Assembly: GCF_002813245.1 (NCBI RefSeq)
Contig: NZ_PHUF01000003.1
Location: forward strand, 248,001 to 312,000
Direction: 5' to 3'
Origin: Novosphingobium kunmingense
GTDB taxonomy: Bacteria; Pseudomonadota; Alphaproteobacteria; Sphingomonadales; Sphingomonadaceae
DNA length: 64,000 nucleotides
The notes under the pieces are model-generated. The model had not been told where the DNA came from. It made no database searches and worked only from the letters and a program-made list of their open reading frames with translations. Positions 54,247 through 63,436 of this stretch are shown here, in pieces. The number at the start of each line of letters is the position of its first letter. Positions within the stretch are counted from its first letter, which is position 1. Made by a program: the position numbers and the translations under genes.

Positions 54247-56807
54247 GGTTCGATGCTGCCCAGCCCCATGCCGCGCAGCAGGCTGTCGGCATTGTAGGGC
54301 TTTACCACGATCGGCACTTCCTGAAGCTCGGGATCGAGCATCGCGTTCTCGCCGTAGCCGGTGGCGAACAGGAACGGCACACCCATCTGCATCAGGCGCC
54401 GCGCGATCGGCAGGCTGGTCTCGGTACCGAGGTTGAGGTCGAGCACGGCGAAATCCGGCCTCCTGGCATCAAGTTCGCCCATGGCATGGGCAACCGAACT
54501 GGCAAGGCGGACCTCGCCCACCCCGGCCCGGAGCAGCGAATCCTCGGTGTCCATCGCGATGAGCAGGCTGTCTTCGACCAGCAGCACGGTCTCTGGCACG
54601 CCGCCGGTCGCGGTGCGGCCCGAAATCCCGGCCCGACGTTCCGCCGAGGAAGTGGCGATCGGGCCCTGCGGCTGCTCGACATACTGGGCCGGGATGGTCA
54701 GGATCGCTTCGACGCCGCTGGGCGGATAGCTGATTGTCGCCGTCCCGCCGAGGTCGTGCGGCATGGCCCGCTCGATCACGGTTGCGCCAAAGCCGCGCCG
54801 GGTCGGCGGCGCGACCGGCGGGCCGCCGCGTTCGGTCCATGCGATGCGCAGGCTGTCCGCGGGATCGAAGGTATAGGTCACCTCGACCGAACCGCTGTCG
54901 CTGAGCGCGCCATACTTGGCACTGTTGGTGACGAGTTCGTGCACCACAAGCGCAAGGGTCGAATAGGCCAGCGGCGAAAGACCGATTTCGGGCCCGGACA
55001 CGGTCAACCGCTCGCTCTTGGCGTCGAGATAGGCGCGCGCTTCGGTCTCGATCAGCTGGCGCAGACCCGCAGCGGCAAAGCGCTGCTCGGTCAGCTGGTC
55101 ATGGGCGCGGGCAAGCGCCTCTATTCGCCCTTCGATCTGGTGCAGGTAGGCGCCAAGATCGGTTTCGCCGCCGCGCGACTGACGCATGATCGAACGGATC
55201 AGCGCCAAAATGTTGCGGACCCGGTGATTGAGCTCCCCGATCAGCAGGTTCTGCCGCTCAATCGCGCGCCGGCGCTCATCCACCGTCGCCTCGGAAAGTT
55301 GGAGCACAACTTCGACCAGCGAGGCGCGCAAGGTGTCGGCGCCCTTGATCTCGCTGTCGGAAAACGGCGCGCTGTGCCCCTTTACCTCCTGCAACCAGGC
55401 ATCGAAGCTGGCGCGCGGGGTAAGTCGCGGCCCATTGGGACCATAATCGACCGGCTTGGTTGGATCACCTCCCCAAGTGACCGTGCGCGCCTGCTCGCGC
55501 CGGAACAGCATGACGTAGTCGCGCGGCCGGCGCGAGATGGGAATGGCCAGCATCCCGGCTGCGGTAGGACTGAACGAGGCTGCATCGGGAATGAGTTCGG
55601 CCAGGCAATCGGTGCTGAAGATCTGCCCCGGCCGCATCGCGTTGAGGCGGTGGACCAGGTCGGGCAGCAGCGCGCGCGGAGGAACCGAGCCCCAGGCGTT
55701 GGCGTCGTCGTCGATGATCGTCGCAACGCCGTCGCAGGGAACGATTTCCGCGAGGGTCTGACCAAGCCATTCGGCGTCGGCCAACCGTTCGATGTCGATC
55801 GCAACCGCCCCGATGATCCGTTCGCCAGCGCGGCGCGCCGCTTCCGAACGTTCGATCGATTGCCGGCGCTCGCGGCTTTCGAGGCGCAGGCCGAACATCT
55901 GGCCGAACAGTTCTGCCACAACCCGCGCCGACAGCGGCGGGCACTTGGGAGAATAGTGGTGGCAGGCGAACAGCCCCCACAGCTTGCCGTCGACGAGGAT
56001 CGAGATCGACAACGAGGCGGCGACGCCCATGTTCTTGAGGTATTCGATATGGATAGGCGACACAGACCGGAGCGCCGCCATCGACAGGTCAAGCGGCGAG
56101 CCGGTTTCATCGAGCTGCGGCAGGATCGCGACCGGGGTCGACCCGACGTCGGCGATGACGCGAAACGGGTTGCGCAGATACAGTGCGCGCGCCTGCTGCG
56201 GAATGTCGCTGGCCGGGTAATGCAGGTCGAGGAAAGAGACGAGGTCGGAGCGCGCCGATTCAGCGATCACGTGGCCCGAACCGTCGCGGGCGAAGCGATA
56301 GACCATGACCCGGTCGAATTCGATCACCCCGCGCACGATGCGCGCCGCCTCGCCGAAAAAGGCGGCATCGTTCTCGCCGTCGGTCAGCCGGCTCAGCATG
56401 GCGCGCACGACATTGCTGGTGTCGCCGCCCGATACCTCGTTGGCCGGCTCGGCCTCGAGGACGATCAGCGGGCCGCTGCGATGGATCGTGCAGTCGTACA
56501 GTTCGTTGCGACCACGCAGCAATCTTGCCGAGAAGAGGCGCTCGACGCTGTCCGTCTGCGACAGAAAGCTGATCAGCGAACCGATCCGCTCGACGGTCTG
56601 CGGTTCGAGCAGCCGCTTGAGCGGTATGCCCAGCGCCTGGTGCGGTTCCATGCCTGAAAAATCGGCGAAATTGGCCGAGACCCGCGCCACCTGCCAGTCG
56701 TTGGTAAAGGCGATCAGCAAGCCGAGCGGCTGAATCGCACCGAGCAGATGGATCGGCTCGCGGTCGCAATTTGTCAGATCGACCCGAAACGGCTGTACTT
56801 CGTTCAT
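54243..56807 (-). CDS. bphP: Bacteriophytochrome HWE histidine kinase with C-terminal receiver
   Basis: This 854-residue red/far-red photoreceptor has a PAS domain whose N-terminal Cys14 (TNCDREPIH) is the biliverdin attachment residue. A GAF domain follows with PASDIPQQAR (D201-I-P) and the chromophore-pocket CHHYSP. The PHY tongue carries PRASF (464-468). The kinase is of the HWE type: His528 in LIGELNHRVRNILAL, N-box HELVTNSAKYGALS and the W-x-E motif at 657-659. A receiver domain (about 738-854) has Asp790 in AVLDLNLG and Lys836. One change from many relatives is IQPLG instead of IQPHG. The gene overlaps the heme oxygenase gene by three bases. Confidence 0.95.
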   Translation of the reverse strand: MNEVQPFRVDLTNCDREPIHLLGAIQPLGLLIAFTNDWQVARVSANFADFSGMEPHQALGIPLKRLLEPQTVERIGSLISFLSQTDSVERLFSARLLRGRNELYDCTIHRSGPLIVLEAEPANEVSGGDTSNVVRAMLSRLTDGENDAAFFGEAARIVRGVIEFDRVMVYRFARDGSGHVIAESARSDLVSFLDLHYPASDIPQQARALYLRNPFRVIADVGSTPVAILPQLDETGSPLDLSMAALRSVSPIHIEYLKNMGVAASLSISILVDGKLWGLFACHHYSPKCPPLSARVVAELFGQMFGLRLESRERRQSIERSEAARRAGERIIGAVAIDIERLADAEWLGQTLAEIVPCDGVATIIDDDANAWGSVPPRALLPDLVHRLNAMRPGQIFSTDCLAELIPDAASFSPTAAGMLAIPISRRPRDYVMLFRREQARTVTWGGDPTKPVDYGPNGPRLTPRASFDAWLQEVKGHSAPFSDSEIKGADTLRASLVEVVLQLSEATVDERRRAIERQNLLIGELNHRVRNILALIRSIMRQSRGGETDLGAYLHQIEGRIEALARAHDQLTEQRFAAAGLRQLIETEARAYLDAKSERLTVSGPEIGLSPLAYSTLALVVHELVTNSAKYGALSDSGSVEVTYTFDPADSLRIAWTERGGPPVAPPTRRGFGATVIERAMPHDLGGTATISYPPSGVEAILTIPAQYVEQPQGPIATSSAERRAGISGRTATGGVPETVLLVEDSLLIAMDTEDSLLRAGVGEVRLASSVAHAMGELDARRPDFAVLDLNLGTETSLPIARRLMQMGVPFLFATGYGENAMLDPELQEVPIVVKPYNADSLLRGMGLGSIEP

Positions 56808-57391
56808 TCAGAAGCACCCTTGCGCACGACCCGTTCCGCGCTCGTGGCGAAAAGCGCAAAAGTCCGCCGGGCCGCAGCAAGGGTCGCGGGCAGGGCGCCC
56901 TGCCGGGCGATGGTTTCGAGCGAAACGACCAGACGCTGCCAGTATCCGGCGGGAAGGGGCTGCGCGAGGAACCGGGCCGGCGCGTCGTGCGGCAGGCGCT
57001 GGATCAGCACCTGGGCACCGAAACTCGACCCGGCCAAGCAATAAAGCACGCCCGCGCAGACCGCGAAGCCGGCCGAGGAAGGCATTGGGCTGGGCAGGCC
57101 TTGCGCGGGCAGGGGCCGGCCGAGATCGGCAAGGTCGGCCGCGATCAGCGGAGTCCGATCGGCCAGCCGGAATTCGGCGGGCAAATCGGCTAGCGCCAGC
57201 CAGCTTTCGACCTCGCGGTGGGCAAGATACTGCGCGCAGAGGAAATCGGCATAGCCCTCGACCGTGTCGAGCGCGAATCGCGAGAAGGCCGCATCCACCC
57301 GATCATGGTCGGCCCGCGTGCTGTCGCGCAGCAAGAAGCGGGCCGGCTTGGTGCTGCCGGTGCCTTGGTCGAATTGTGGTCTGCTCGCCAT
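56804..57391 (-). CDS. bphO: Biliverdin-producing heme oxygenase
   Basis: This protein of about 195 residues cleaves heme to biliverdin, iron and carbon monoxide. The proximal histidine lies in TRADHDRVDAAFSRF (about His29), and the distal helix includes AGVLYCLAGSSFGAQVL with the Gly-rich kink. The ATG at 57391 gives a typical length; the open frame begins 17 codons earlier. Its stop overlaps the phytochrome start (ATGA), so chromophore maker and apoprotein are co-produced. That context argues for photoreceptor assembly rather than iron scavenging. Confidence 0.9.
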   Translation of the reverse strand: MASRPQFDQGTGSTKPARFLLRDSTRADHDRVDAAFSRFALDTVEGYADFLCAQYLAHREVESWLALADLPAEFRLADRTPLIAADLADLGRPLPAQGLPSPMPSSAGFAVCAGVLYCLAGSSFGAQVLIQRLPHDAPARFLAQPLPAGYWQRLVVSLETIARQGALPATLAAARRTFALFATSAERVVRKGASE

Positions 57392-57559
57392 CGATGCCCT
57401 GAAACTTGCTTGTTCGCCTGCTTCGCTGAATGAAGCGTGCAAGCACCCCCCGTTCGAGCCCTCAATGAGGGCCGTTAAGCCCGGTAAACCAACAATCGCC
57501 CAGAAAAGTTCCGTCCGGCCCCGGTCTGCGCGGAAAATCGGGCCTGCAAGGATCCTGGC

Positions 57560-58168
57560 CTACTGTTCCAGTTCGATGTCCCAGTACAGCCAGTCGCGCC
57601 ATGTCTCGTGCAGGTAGTTGGGCGGGAAACCGCGGCCGCGTTCCTGCAATTGCCAGCTGGTCGGGCGGATCGGCGGGACCAGCAGGGGCATGTGTGCCTG
57701 CGCCGGGGTGCGTCCGCCTTTCCTGAGGTTGCAGGGCGCGCAGGCTGTGGCAACGTTTTCCCAGCTGGTCCGTCCGCCAAGGCGGCGGGGAACGACGTGG
57801 TCGAAGGTCAGGTTGTGGGGGCTGCCGCAATACTGGCAGGTGAAACGGTCGCGCAGGAACAGGTTGAACCGGGTGAAGGCGGGAAACTCGCTGGGCTTCA
57901 CGTATTGCCGCAGCGCGATCACGCTGGGTATCGGCATGGTCCAGCTCGGCGAATGGACTTCGCGGGCATAGCTGGCGACGATGTCGACCCGTTCGAGGAA
58001 CACGGCCTTGATCGCGGTCTGCCATGGCCACAGGCTGAGCGGATAGTAGCTGAGCGGGGTATAGTCCGCGTTCAGGACAAGGGCAGGGCAATCGTGGAGA
58101 TGCCGGGCGGGGTCGCCCTCTGCGCTGCGGAACCGGGCCGCGCGCTCGATCAGCTCCGACTTGAGCAT
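57560..58168 (-). CDS. HNH endonuclease
   Basis: This protein of about 202 residues has a C-terminal HNH nuclease domain. The zinc-type pairs CQYCG and CAPCN flank the metal-binding strand LTFDHVVPRRLGGRTSWENV. The N-terminal part (VLNADYTPLSYYPLSLWPWQ) is the conserved stretch seen in widespread alphaproteobacterial HNH proteins of unknown role. The start is uncertain: the ATG at 58168 has GGGAG very close, and an in-frame TTG lies at 58183. It is not in a toxin or restriction cluster. DNA repair or nicking is possible but unproven. Confidence 0.85.
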   Translation of the reverse strand: MLKSELIERAARFRSAEGDPARHLHDCPALVLNADYTPLSYYPLSLWPWQTAIKAVFLERVDIVASYAREVHSPSWTMPIPSVIALRQYVKPSEFPAFTRFNLFLRDRFTCQYCGSPHNLTFDHVVPRRLGGRTSWENVATACAPCNLRKGGRTPAQAHMPLLVPPIRPTSWQLQERGRGFPPNYLHETWRDWLYWDIELEQ

Positions 58169-58285
58169 GGCTCCCGGTAGCAACCGGAAATGACGGTTCT
58201 GCTACAACACATGGGTGCAATGAACATAAGCCGACTCGCCCCGTCAAGGCTTGCGCGCAGTGACAATCCACAGGACAAGCGCGCC

Positions 58286-59146
58286 GTGACCGTCACGCCA
58301 CGCCCGACCACCCGCTTTGCCCCCAGCCCCAACGGTCCGCTGCACCTGGGCCATGCCTTTGCGGCCATCGTCGCGCACGATCTGGCCCGCTCGCGCGGCG
58401 GACGGTTCGTGCTGCGGATCGAGGACATCGACGCCGGGCGGAGCCGCGCCGAACTCGTGCCTGAAATCCTGGCCGACCTGGCCTGGCTGGGTCTCGCCTG
58501 GGACGGGCCGGTTGTGTTTCAGTCACGGCGGCTGGCCTCCTATGCGGTGGCGGCGGAGCGGCTGAAGGCGATGGGCCTCATCTATCCGTGCCGCTGCACC
58601 CGCGCCGAAGTGCTGGCCGCCGCCACCGCGACGGGGCCCGATGGTCCGCTCTATCCCGGCACCTGCCGCGGGCGCGACGTCGATCCCCGGGGCGCGGCCT
58701 GGCGGCTCGACATGACAAGGGCTGCTGCGCTTGTCGGACCGCTCATCTGGACCGACGAACGCGCCGGAGAACAGCCCGCGCAGCCCGAGCTGTTCGGCGA
58801 CATCGTCCTGCTGCGCAAGGAGGCACCCGCCTCCTATCACCTCGCCGCCACACTCGACGATGCGGCAGACGGCGTCACCCTGGTCACCCGGGGGCGCGAT
58901 CTTTTCGAGGCGACGCATGTCCACCGCCTGCTCCAGGCCCTGCTGGACCTGCCGGTACCGACCTGGCATCACCACGACCTGCTGCTTGAAGCCGACGGGC
59001 GGAAGCTGGCCAAGCGGCGCGGTTCGCCATCGCTGGCCGATCGCCGCCGCCATGCCGAGGATGGGAAGGCTCTGGCGGTCGCGCTGCGCGAAGGGCGCTT
59101 CCCCGCTGGCATTTGGCTTGGCGCAGGCCTAAGAGAGTCGGCATGA
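58286..59146 (+). CDS. gluQ: Glutamyl-Q tRNA(Asp) synthetase
   Basis: This protein of about 286 residues is a shortened glutamyl-tRNA synthetase without an anticodon domain; it attaches glutamate to queuosine in tRNA-Asp. RFAPSPNGPLHLGHA carries the HIGH-type motif. CRCTRAEV and GTCRG give the zinc ligands. KLAKRRG takes the place of KMSKS. The frame is open from 58190, but a GTG at 58286 matches the usual short N-terminus and has AGGAC upstream. The stop overlaps the next ATG by four bases. Confidence 0.9.
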   Translation: MTVTPRPTTRFAPSPNGPLHLGHAFAAIVAHDLARSRGGRFVLRIEDIDAGRSRAELVPEILADLAWLGLAWDGPVVFQSRRLASYAVAAERLKAMGLIYPCRCTRAEVLAAATATGPDGPLYPGTCRGRDVDPRGAAWRLDMTRAAALVGPLIWTDERAGEQPAQPELFGDIVLLRKEAPASYHLAATLDDAADGVTLVTRGRDLFEATHVHRLLQALLDLPVPTWHHHDLLLEADGRKLAKRRGSPSLADRRRHAEDGKALAVALREGRFPAGIWLGAGLRESA

Positions 59147-59373
59147 CCATCGTTCTGACCATCGTTCTCCTCGCCCTCATGGCAGGGGTCGTCTACAGCC
59201 TGGTGAAGGGCATCGTCGCCTTCATGCAAGGCACCAAGGAAGACCTCTACAGTGCCACCGGCAATGGTCCGACGCCCAACCAGATCCGCCAGAACAAGGC
59301 CATGATGCAGCGCGTGCTGTTCCAGGGCGCGGCCATCATAGTGGTGGCGCTGTTGCTGTTCGCCACCCGCTGA
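59143..59373 (+). CDS. HIG1 domain small membrane protein
   Basis: This 76-residue protein has two transmembrane helices: residues 3-27 (VLTIVLLALMAGVVYSLVKG) and 55-74, joined by a polar loop with Met/Gln-rich NQIRQNKAMMQRVLFQG. This is the HIG1/RCF-like fold known from mitochondrial and alphaproteobacterial respiratory supercomplex factors. A role with cytochrome oxidase is inferred from the family only. It overlaps gluQ by four bases, and the adenosyltransferase gene follows 11 bases later. Confidence 0.85.
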   Translation: MTIVLTIVLLALMAGVVYSLVKGIVAFMQGTKEDLYSATGNGPTPNQIRQNKAMMQRVLFQGAAIIVVALLLFATR

Positions 59374-59384
59374 ACGGTCCCCCC

Positions 59385-59954
59385 GTGGTCAAGCTGAACA
59401 AGATCTACACCCGCACGGGTGACGATGGCACCACCGGCCTGGTCGACGGGTCGCGCTGCCCCAAGCATGCGGCGAGAATGGAGGCGATCGGCGCGGTGGA
59501 CGAAGCGAACAGCGCGCTGGGCCTCGCTATCGTGGCCCTCGCGGGCGCCGACCACGCGAGCGACCTGATCCGGGTTCAGAACGACCTGTTCGACCTTGGC
59601 GCCGATCTCGCCACCCCGGGCGACGATTTCACGCCGTCGCAGATGGTCCTGCGCATCGTGGCGGGGCAGGCCACCTGGATCGAGACGCGGATCGATGCCG
59701 CCAATGACAGCCTGCCGCCATTGACCAGCTTCATTCTTCCCGGCGGGAGCGAGGCTGCTTCACGCCTGCACGTGGCGCGTGCCGCCGTACGCCGGGCCGA
59801 ACGGGCGATGACCGCGCTGGCCGCCGAAGCTCCGGTCAATCCCGCGGCACTGGCCTATATCAACCGCCTGTCGGACTATCTGTTCGTGCTGTGCCGAGCG
59901 GTGAACGCGGCTGCCGGCGGCGATGTGCTGTGGGTTCCGGGCCAAAACCGCTAG
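59385..59954 (+). CDS. PduO-type cob(I)alamin adenosyltransferase
   Basis: This 189-residue trimeric enzyme transfers the adenosyl group of ATP to reduced cobalamin. The N-terminal ATP loop IYTRTGDDGTTGLVDGSR is diagnostic. DEANSALG and FILPGGSEAASRLHVARAAV with RRAERA follow in the usual places. It starts with GTG at 59385. It would supply the cofactor of methylmalonyl-CoA mutase or another B12 enzyme, none of which is in the window. Length is normal. Confidence 0.93.
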   Translation: MVKLNKIYTRTGDDGTTGLVDGSRCPKHAARMEAIGAVDEANSALGLAIVALAGADHASDLIRVQNDLFDLGADLATPGDDFTPSQMVLRIVAGQATWIETRIDAANDSLPPLTSFILPGGSEAASRLHVARAAVRRAERAMTALAAEAPVNPAALAYINRLSDYLFVLCRAVNAAAGGDVLWVPGQNR

Positions 59955-60013
59955 CCACGGCGACTTCCCCCCGCTAACCAGCCGCTTTTGCTGCACATGC
60001 GAAGGAGCGGGGA

Positions 60014-60883
60014 ATGCGCACAGTCGGGGTGATCGGGGCCGGCCAGATGGGGTCGGGCATCAGTCAGGCGATCGCCCAGGCGGGCATGAAGGTCCTTCTG
60101 GCGGACATCGACATTGCGCTCGCCGAAAAGGCGAAGGCGGGGATCGACAAGGGCCTGGCCCGCCTCGTCTCGCGCGAAAAGATCACCCCGGCTCAGGCCG
60201 AAGCGGCACTGTCCCGCATCACCCCTGTGGCCGACTATGCGCCCATGGCCGAAGCCGATCTGATCATCGAGGCGGCGACCGAGCGCGAAGAGATCAAGAG
60301 AAAGATCTTTGCCGCCGCCGGCGAGGTGCTGCGCGACGATGCGATCCTGGCATCGAACACCAGCTCGATTCCGATCACTCGCATGGCGGCCGGGACGCCC
60401 GATCCGGCGCGGTTCATCGGGCTTCACTTCTTCAATCCGGTCCCGGTGATGGGCCTGATCGAGGTGATCCCTGGCCTCGCCACCAGCCCCGAAACGATTG
60501 CCCGCACCCGCGCCTTCGCCGAAGCACTGGGCAAGCAAGTGGTCCAGGCCGAGGACGAGCCGGGCTTCGTCGTCAACCGCATCCTCCTGCCGATGATCAA
60601 CGAGGCGGTCTTCGTGCTGGGGTCAGGCACGGCCAGCATCGCCGATATCGACAAGGGGTGCCGCCTTGGCCTCAATCACCCGATGGGCCCGCTCGAGCTG
60701 GCCGATTTCGTCGGGCTCGACACCTGCCTCGAAATCGTCCGCGTGCTTTACGGCACGACCGGCGACAGCAAGTACCGCCCGGCGCCCTTGCTGGTGAAAT
60801 ATGTCGAAGCCGGCTGGCTGGGTCGCAAGGCCGGTCGTGGCTTCTACGACTATTCGGGCGATGCGCCTGTGCCGACCAGGTGA
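60014..60883 (+). CDS. hbd: 3-hydroxybutyryl-CoA dehydrogenase
   Basis: This 289-residue NAD(P)-dependent 3-hydroxyacyl-CoA dehydrogenase has the Rossmann loop VGVIGAGQMGSGISQAIAQA at the N-terminus. The catalytic His lies in FIGLHFFNPVPVMGLIEVIP, and the C-terminal domain has EDEPGFVVNRILLPMINEAV. AAGGAG precedes the ATG. The length fits the stand-alone short-chain type rather than a FadB fusion. It may work in butanoate or polyhydroxyalkanoate metabolism. Confidence 0.93.
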   Translation: MRTVGVIGAGQMGSGISQAIAQAGMKVLLADIDIALAEKAKAGIDKGLARLVSREKITPAQAEAALSRITPVADYAPMAEADLIIEAATEREEIKRKIFAAAGEVLRDDAILASNTSSIPITRMAAGTPDPARFIGLHFFNPVPVMGLIEVIPGLATSPETIARTRAFAEALGKQVVQAEDEPGFVVNRILLPMINEAVFVLGSGTASIADIDKGCRLGLNHPMGPLELADFVGLDTCLEIVRVLYGTTGDSKYRPAPLLVKYVEAGWLGRKAGRGFYDYSGDAPVPTR

Positions 60884-61067
60884 GCCGGCTCGCACCGGCC
60901 AGCCTTGCGCCGATGCGGCGGGTACTTATAGTCCGGGGCCGAGGAGCGGCCATGTATCCCGCCGAGCGGCACCGGCTTTCTGGCAGAACGAGGCGGAAGC
61001 AGGCGCACCGCGCCGCCATGGGCTGCGTCCCGCGCCCGTCCGGCTACGGGCCTGAGATCGCCTCTCG

Positions 61068-62420
61068 GTGAGCAGCGGGGGCAAAGGCAGGGCGGTATCC
61101 AGCAGCGCCTGGGCGCTGGTCAACACGCTGGCCAGCATGGCACCGTCCTTCGTCAGCTTCGTGCTGGTCACCAACTGGCTCGGGGCGGGCCAGCTAGGCC
61201 TCCTCGCGCTGGTGGGCGCCGCGCTGTTTCCCCTGCGTTTTGCCGACCTTGGCTTGTCAGGGGCCGTGACTCGCTATGTCGGGGCCTACCAGGGCGCCCA
61301 GGCGGCCCGGCATATGCGCGAGATCGTCTGGCTTTCCTGGGCGATCAGCGCCCTGGCCTTCGCCGTGCTCGTTGCTATCTGTCTGATCGTCGCGCCGCCG
61401 CTGCTTGCGCGAACGATCGACCCGTCACTGCTTGGTGAGGCTCGCCGCCTGATGCCGCTCCTGATTGCGGCAGCCGCAGTGCAACTGCTGTTCAGCCCGC
61501 TGATGGCCGGACTGCTGGGTCGACAACGCTTCCGGCTGGTCTACGGGGCGGGAACGGCCGTTGCCGTGGTGCAGCTCGTGCTGGTCGGCCCCCTGATCCT
61601 GGCCTTCGGGATCGCCGGGATGGTTCTCGCCCAGATCGCACAGCTGGTCCTGGTAACGCTCATTTTCGGTGCAGTCGTTTTCGGTGCAAGGGACGGCAAG
61701 GCCCAGGCCGTTGCGGATGCCGACCGCCTCGACCGGCGGGGGTTCGTCCGTTTTGCCATGCAGGTCAGTGGCTCCACCCTGCTTACGACTCTGGTCGAGC
61801 CGGTGACCAAGCTGGTGCTGGGCAGCACCGTATCGCTGGCCGTGATGGGTCTATACGAGGTGCTGTGGCGCATCCTGATGCAGTTTCGCACCTTGCTCGC
61901 CGCGCCGTCCTATCCGATCGGGGTCGCGTTGATCGGGTCGTGGCAGGCCGGGCGCGATGCGGCGCGCGCCGATTTCACCGTGCTGTCGCTGCTCGCCTGG
62001 TTCGGTGCGGCTGCGGTGCTGGCCGCCGCGCCGGCTGCGCTCCTCGCCTATGACCTCGTCACAGCCGGGCAGGCGTCACAATGGCCGGGCGCGCTTGTCG
62101 CAGGGGCAATCGGGCTGTCGCTGGCGCTGGGTTTCATGACCGTGCCAAGCTACTTCCTGTCGATGGCGGCGAACCGCATGGCGCCTGTCATCGCAGGGAC
62201 GCTCGCCAATCTCGCGCTGCAGCTTGGCCTTGGCGGCTTGGCCGGCGTCGGGCTGGGCTGGCAGGGCGCCTTGTGGCTGGTGGTCCTTGCCTATGCCGTG
62301 TCGGCGCTGGTGCAGATGGGGCTGGCCTGGCGGCTGCTGGACTTTCCCCCGCTGCCGCATCGCACCGATCTGAGCGCGGCCTGGCTGCGCGCGCGCAGGG
62401 CGATCGGTCGAAGCGGCTAG
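61068..62420 (+). CDS. Wzx-type polysaccharide flippase
   Basis: This 450-residue protein has 12-14 hydrophobic segments of the oligosaccharide flippase (MOP) superfamily. The early part FVSFVLVTNWLGAGQLGLLA and LRFADLGLSGAVTRYVGAYQ is typical. It starts with GTG at 61068 (MSSGGKGRAV). It probably moves a lipid-linked sugar unit across the inner membrane. Sugar-related genes follow on the opposite strand, supporting a polysaccharide locus at this end of the window. The two genes overlap at their 3' ends (62417-62420). Confidence 0.88.
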   Translation: MSSGGKGRAVSSSAWALVNTLASMAPSFVSFVLVTNWLGAGQLGLLALVGAALFPLRFADLGLSGAVTRYVGAYQGAQAARHMREIVWLSWAISALAFAVLVAICLIVAPPLLARTIDPSLLGEARRLMPLLIAAAAVQLLFSPLMAGLLGRQRFRLVYGAGTAVAVVQLVLVGPLILAFGIAGMVLAQIAQLVLVTLIFGAVVFGARDGKAQAVADADRLDRRGFVRFAMQVSGSTLLTTLVEPVTKLVLGSTVSLAVMGLYEVLWRILMQFRTLLAAPSYPIGVALIGSWQAGRDAARADFTVLSLLAWFGAAAVLAAAPAALLAYDLVTAGQASQWPGALVAGAIGLSLALGFMTVPSYFLSMAANRMAPVIAGTLANLALQLGLGGLAGVGLGWQGALWLVVLAYAVSALVQMGLAWRLLDFPPLPHRTDLSAAWLRARRAIGRSG

Positions 62421-63436
62421 CCCTTGCGGCGCTTCATCCGCGCTTCCATCGTCCAGTGCGGCAGCAGGCGACGGGCGAGTGCGCGGAGCCGCTTCTTGAC
62501 CGCGAACAAGGCTGACACCGCCGGTGACGCGCGTTCTGCCACGCGGCCGTCGATCAGTGCGATGCGGCTCGGCGGGACGCCGCGCGCCCGGATCGCGCCG
62601 GCGGCCAGCGTCGCAAAGTGCGCGTTGTCCTGCCCGACGATCCCGCCGCAGGCCGAAAGCAGCGCGATATTCTTGTAGGCCGAGCGGGTTTCCTGCTCCG
62701 CCAGGGCGGGATTATCGACCAGCATCTTGTGGTTGGCGTTGTTGAAGCGTTGTTCGTCGCGGTCGAAGATCAGCGCGACTCCAGGGGGGCATTCGATCTC
62801 TGCCGCCGCATCGGGACTGTCGCTGGCAAGGAACAGCGCCTCGAACGGCCAGTCTTCTTGGATCCGGGCGATGTGCCGGTTCAGCTCGGCCGCCGGCACG
62901 AAGGCGGTCTCGACCGCCTTGTCGCCGCGGCGCAGGTGCACGCCGAGGCAATGGCCGCCAACGCCAAGGCGCTCGCGCTCGCTCTCGCAAAAGGTCGCCA
63001 TGGCTAGGGTCGGACGAAGCCAGGCCAGCGCCGCGCCTTCCAGTGCGAGCCGATCCGGCACGGCGACAGCGAGTTTCGCCGAAACCAGCGGCAGCAGCAG
63101 CGCATCGTCGAAGGGAAGCGCGCGAGCGGCGTCATAGCACACCACCGAATCGTCCTGCGCCGCATCGAGCCGTGCCGGCACGACCGTGCCGACCGGGGCT
63201 GGAGCGGGTTCGCCGGCAAAGGTCTGCGCATACGGCGGATCGTCGCTGCGCAGAAACACGGGCCGCCGATCCAGCGCAAGCGCTAGCAGCAGGGTGTGGA
63301 CGCGCCCGCTGATCTGGCCGCCGAGGCCGCAGGGATAGGGGAGGAACACCACGGTGCGCGGGGCTTCGGCGACCAGACGGTCAAGCCGCGCGGCGACGGC
63401 CTGCACCAGATCGGCATCGGTCGGAGGGACGGTCAT
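62417..63436 (-). CDS. Fucosyltransferase-like glycosyltransferase (NodZ/GT23 type)
   Basis: This 339-residue protein carries the GDP-fucose-binding signature GVHLRRGDKAVET near residue 166, as in NodZ and the alpha-1,6-fucosyltransferases (GT23). Downstream stretches fit the second binding motif: ALFLASDSPDAAAEI, then SAYKNIALLSACGGIVGQDN. An N-terminal FLPYPCGLGGQISGRVHTLL resembles the family's Gly-rich start. The acceptor is unknown; a cell-surface glycan is likely from the adjacent flippase and SGNH hydrolase genes. It overlaps the SGNH gene by four bases. Confidence 0.72.
   Translation of the reverse strand: MTVPPTDADLVQAVAARLDRLVAEAPRTVVFLPYPCGLGGQISGRVHTLLLALALDRRPVFLRSDDPPYAQTFAGEPAPAPVGTVVPARLDAAQDDSVVCYDAARALPFDDALLLPLVSAKLAVAVPDRLALEGAALAWLRPTLAMATFCESERERLGVGGHCLGVHLRRGDKAVETAFVPAAELNRHIARIQEDWPFEALFLASDSPDAAAEIECPPGVALIFDRDEQRFNNANHKMLVDNPALAEQETRSAYKNIALLSACGGIVGQDNAHFATLAAGAIRARGVPPSRIALIDGRVAERASPAVSALFAVKKRLRALARRLLPHWTMEARMKRRKG

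Noticed and set aside
54486..56657. Plus-strand frame of 723 codons opposite the phytochrome gene
   Set aside because: Shadow of the well-supported bphP frame; composition is that of reverse-complemented coding sequence.
57560..58168. HNH gene as part of a restriction or toxin system
   Set aside because: No methyltransferase, immunity gene or phage gene lies nearby; flanking genes are heme oxygenase and gluQ.
60884..61067. Short ORF between the hydroxyacyl-CoA dehydrogenase and flippase genes
   Set aside because: The frame is Arg-rich, lacks a ribosome-binding site and matches no family; treated as intergenic.
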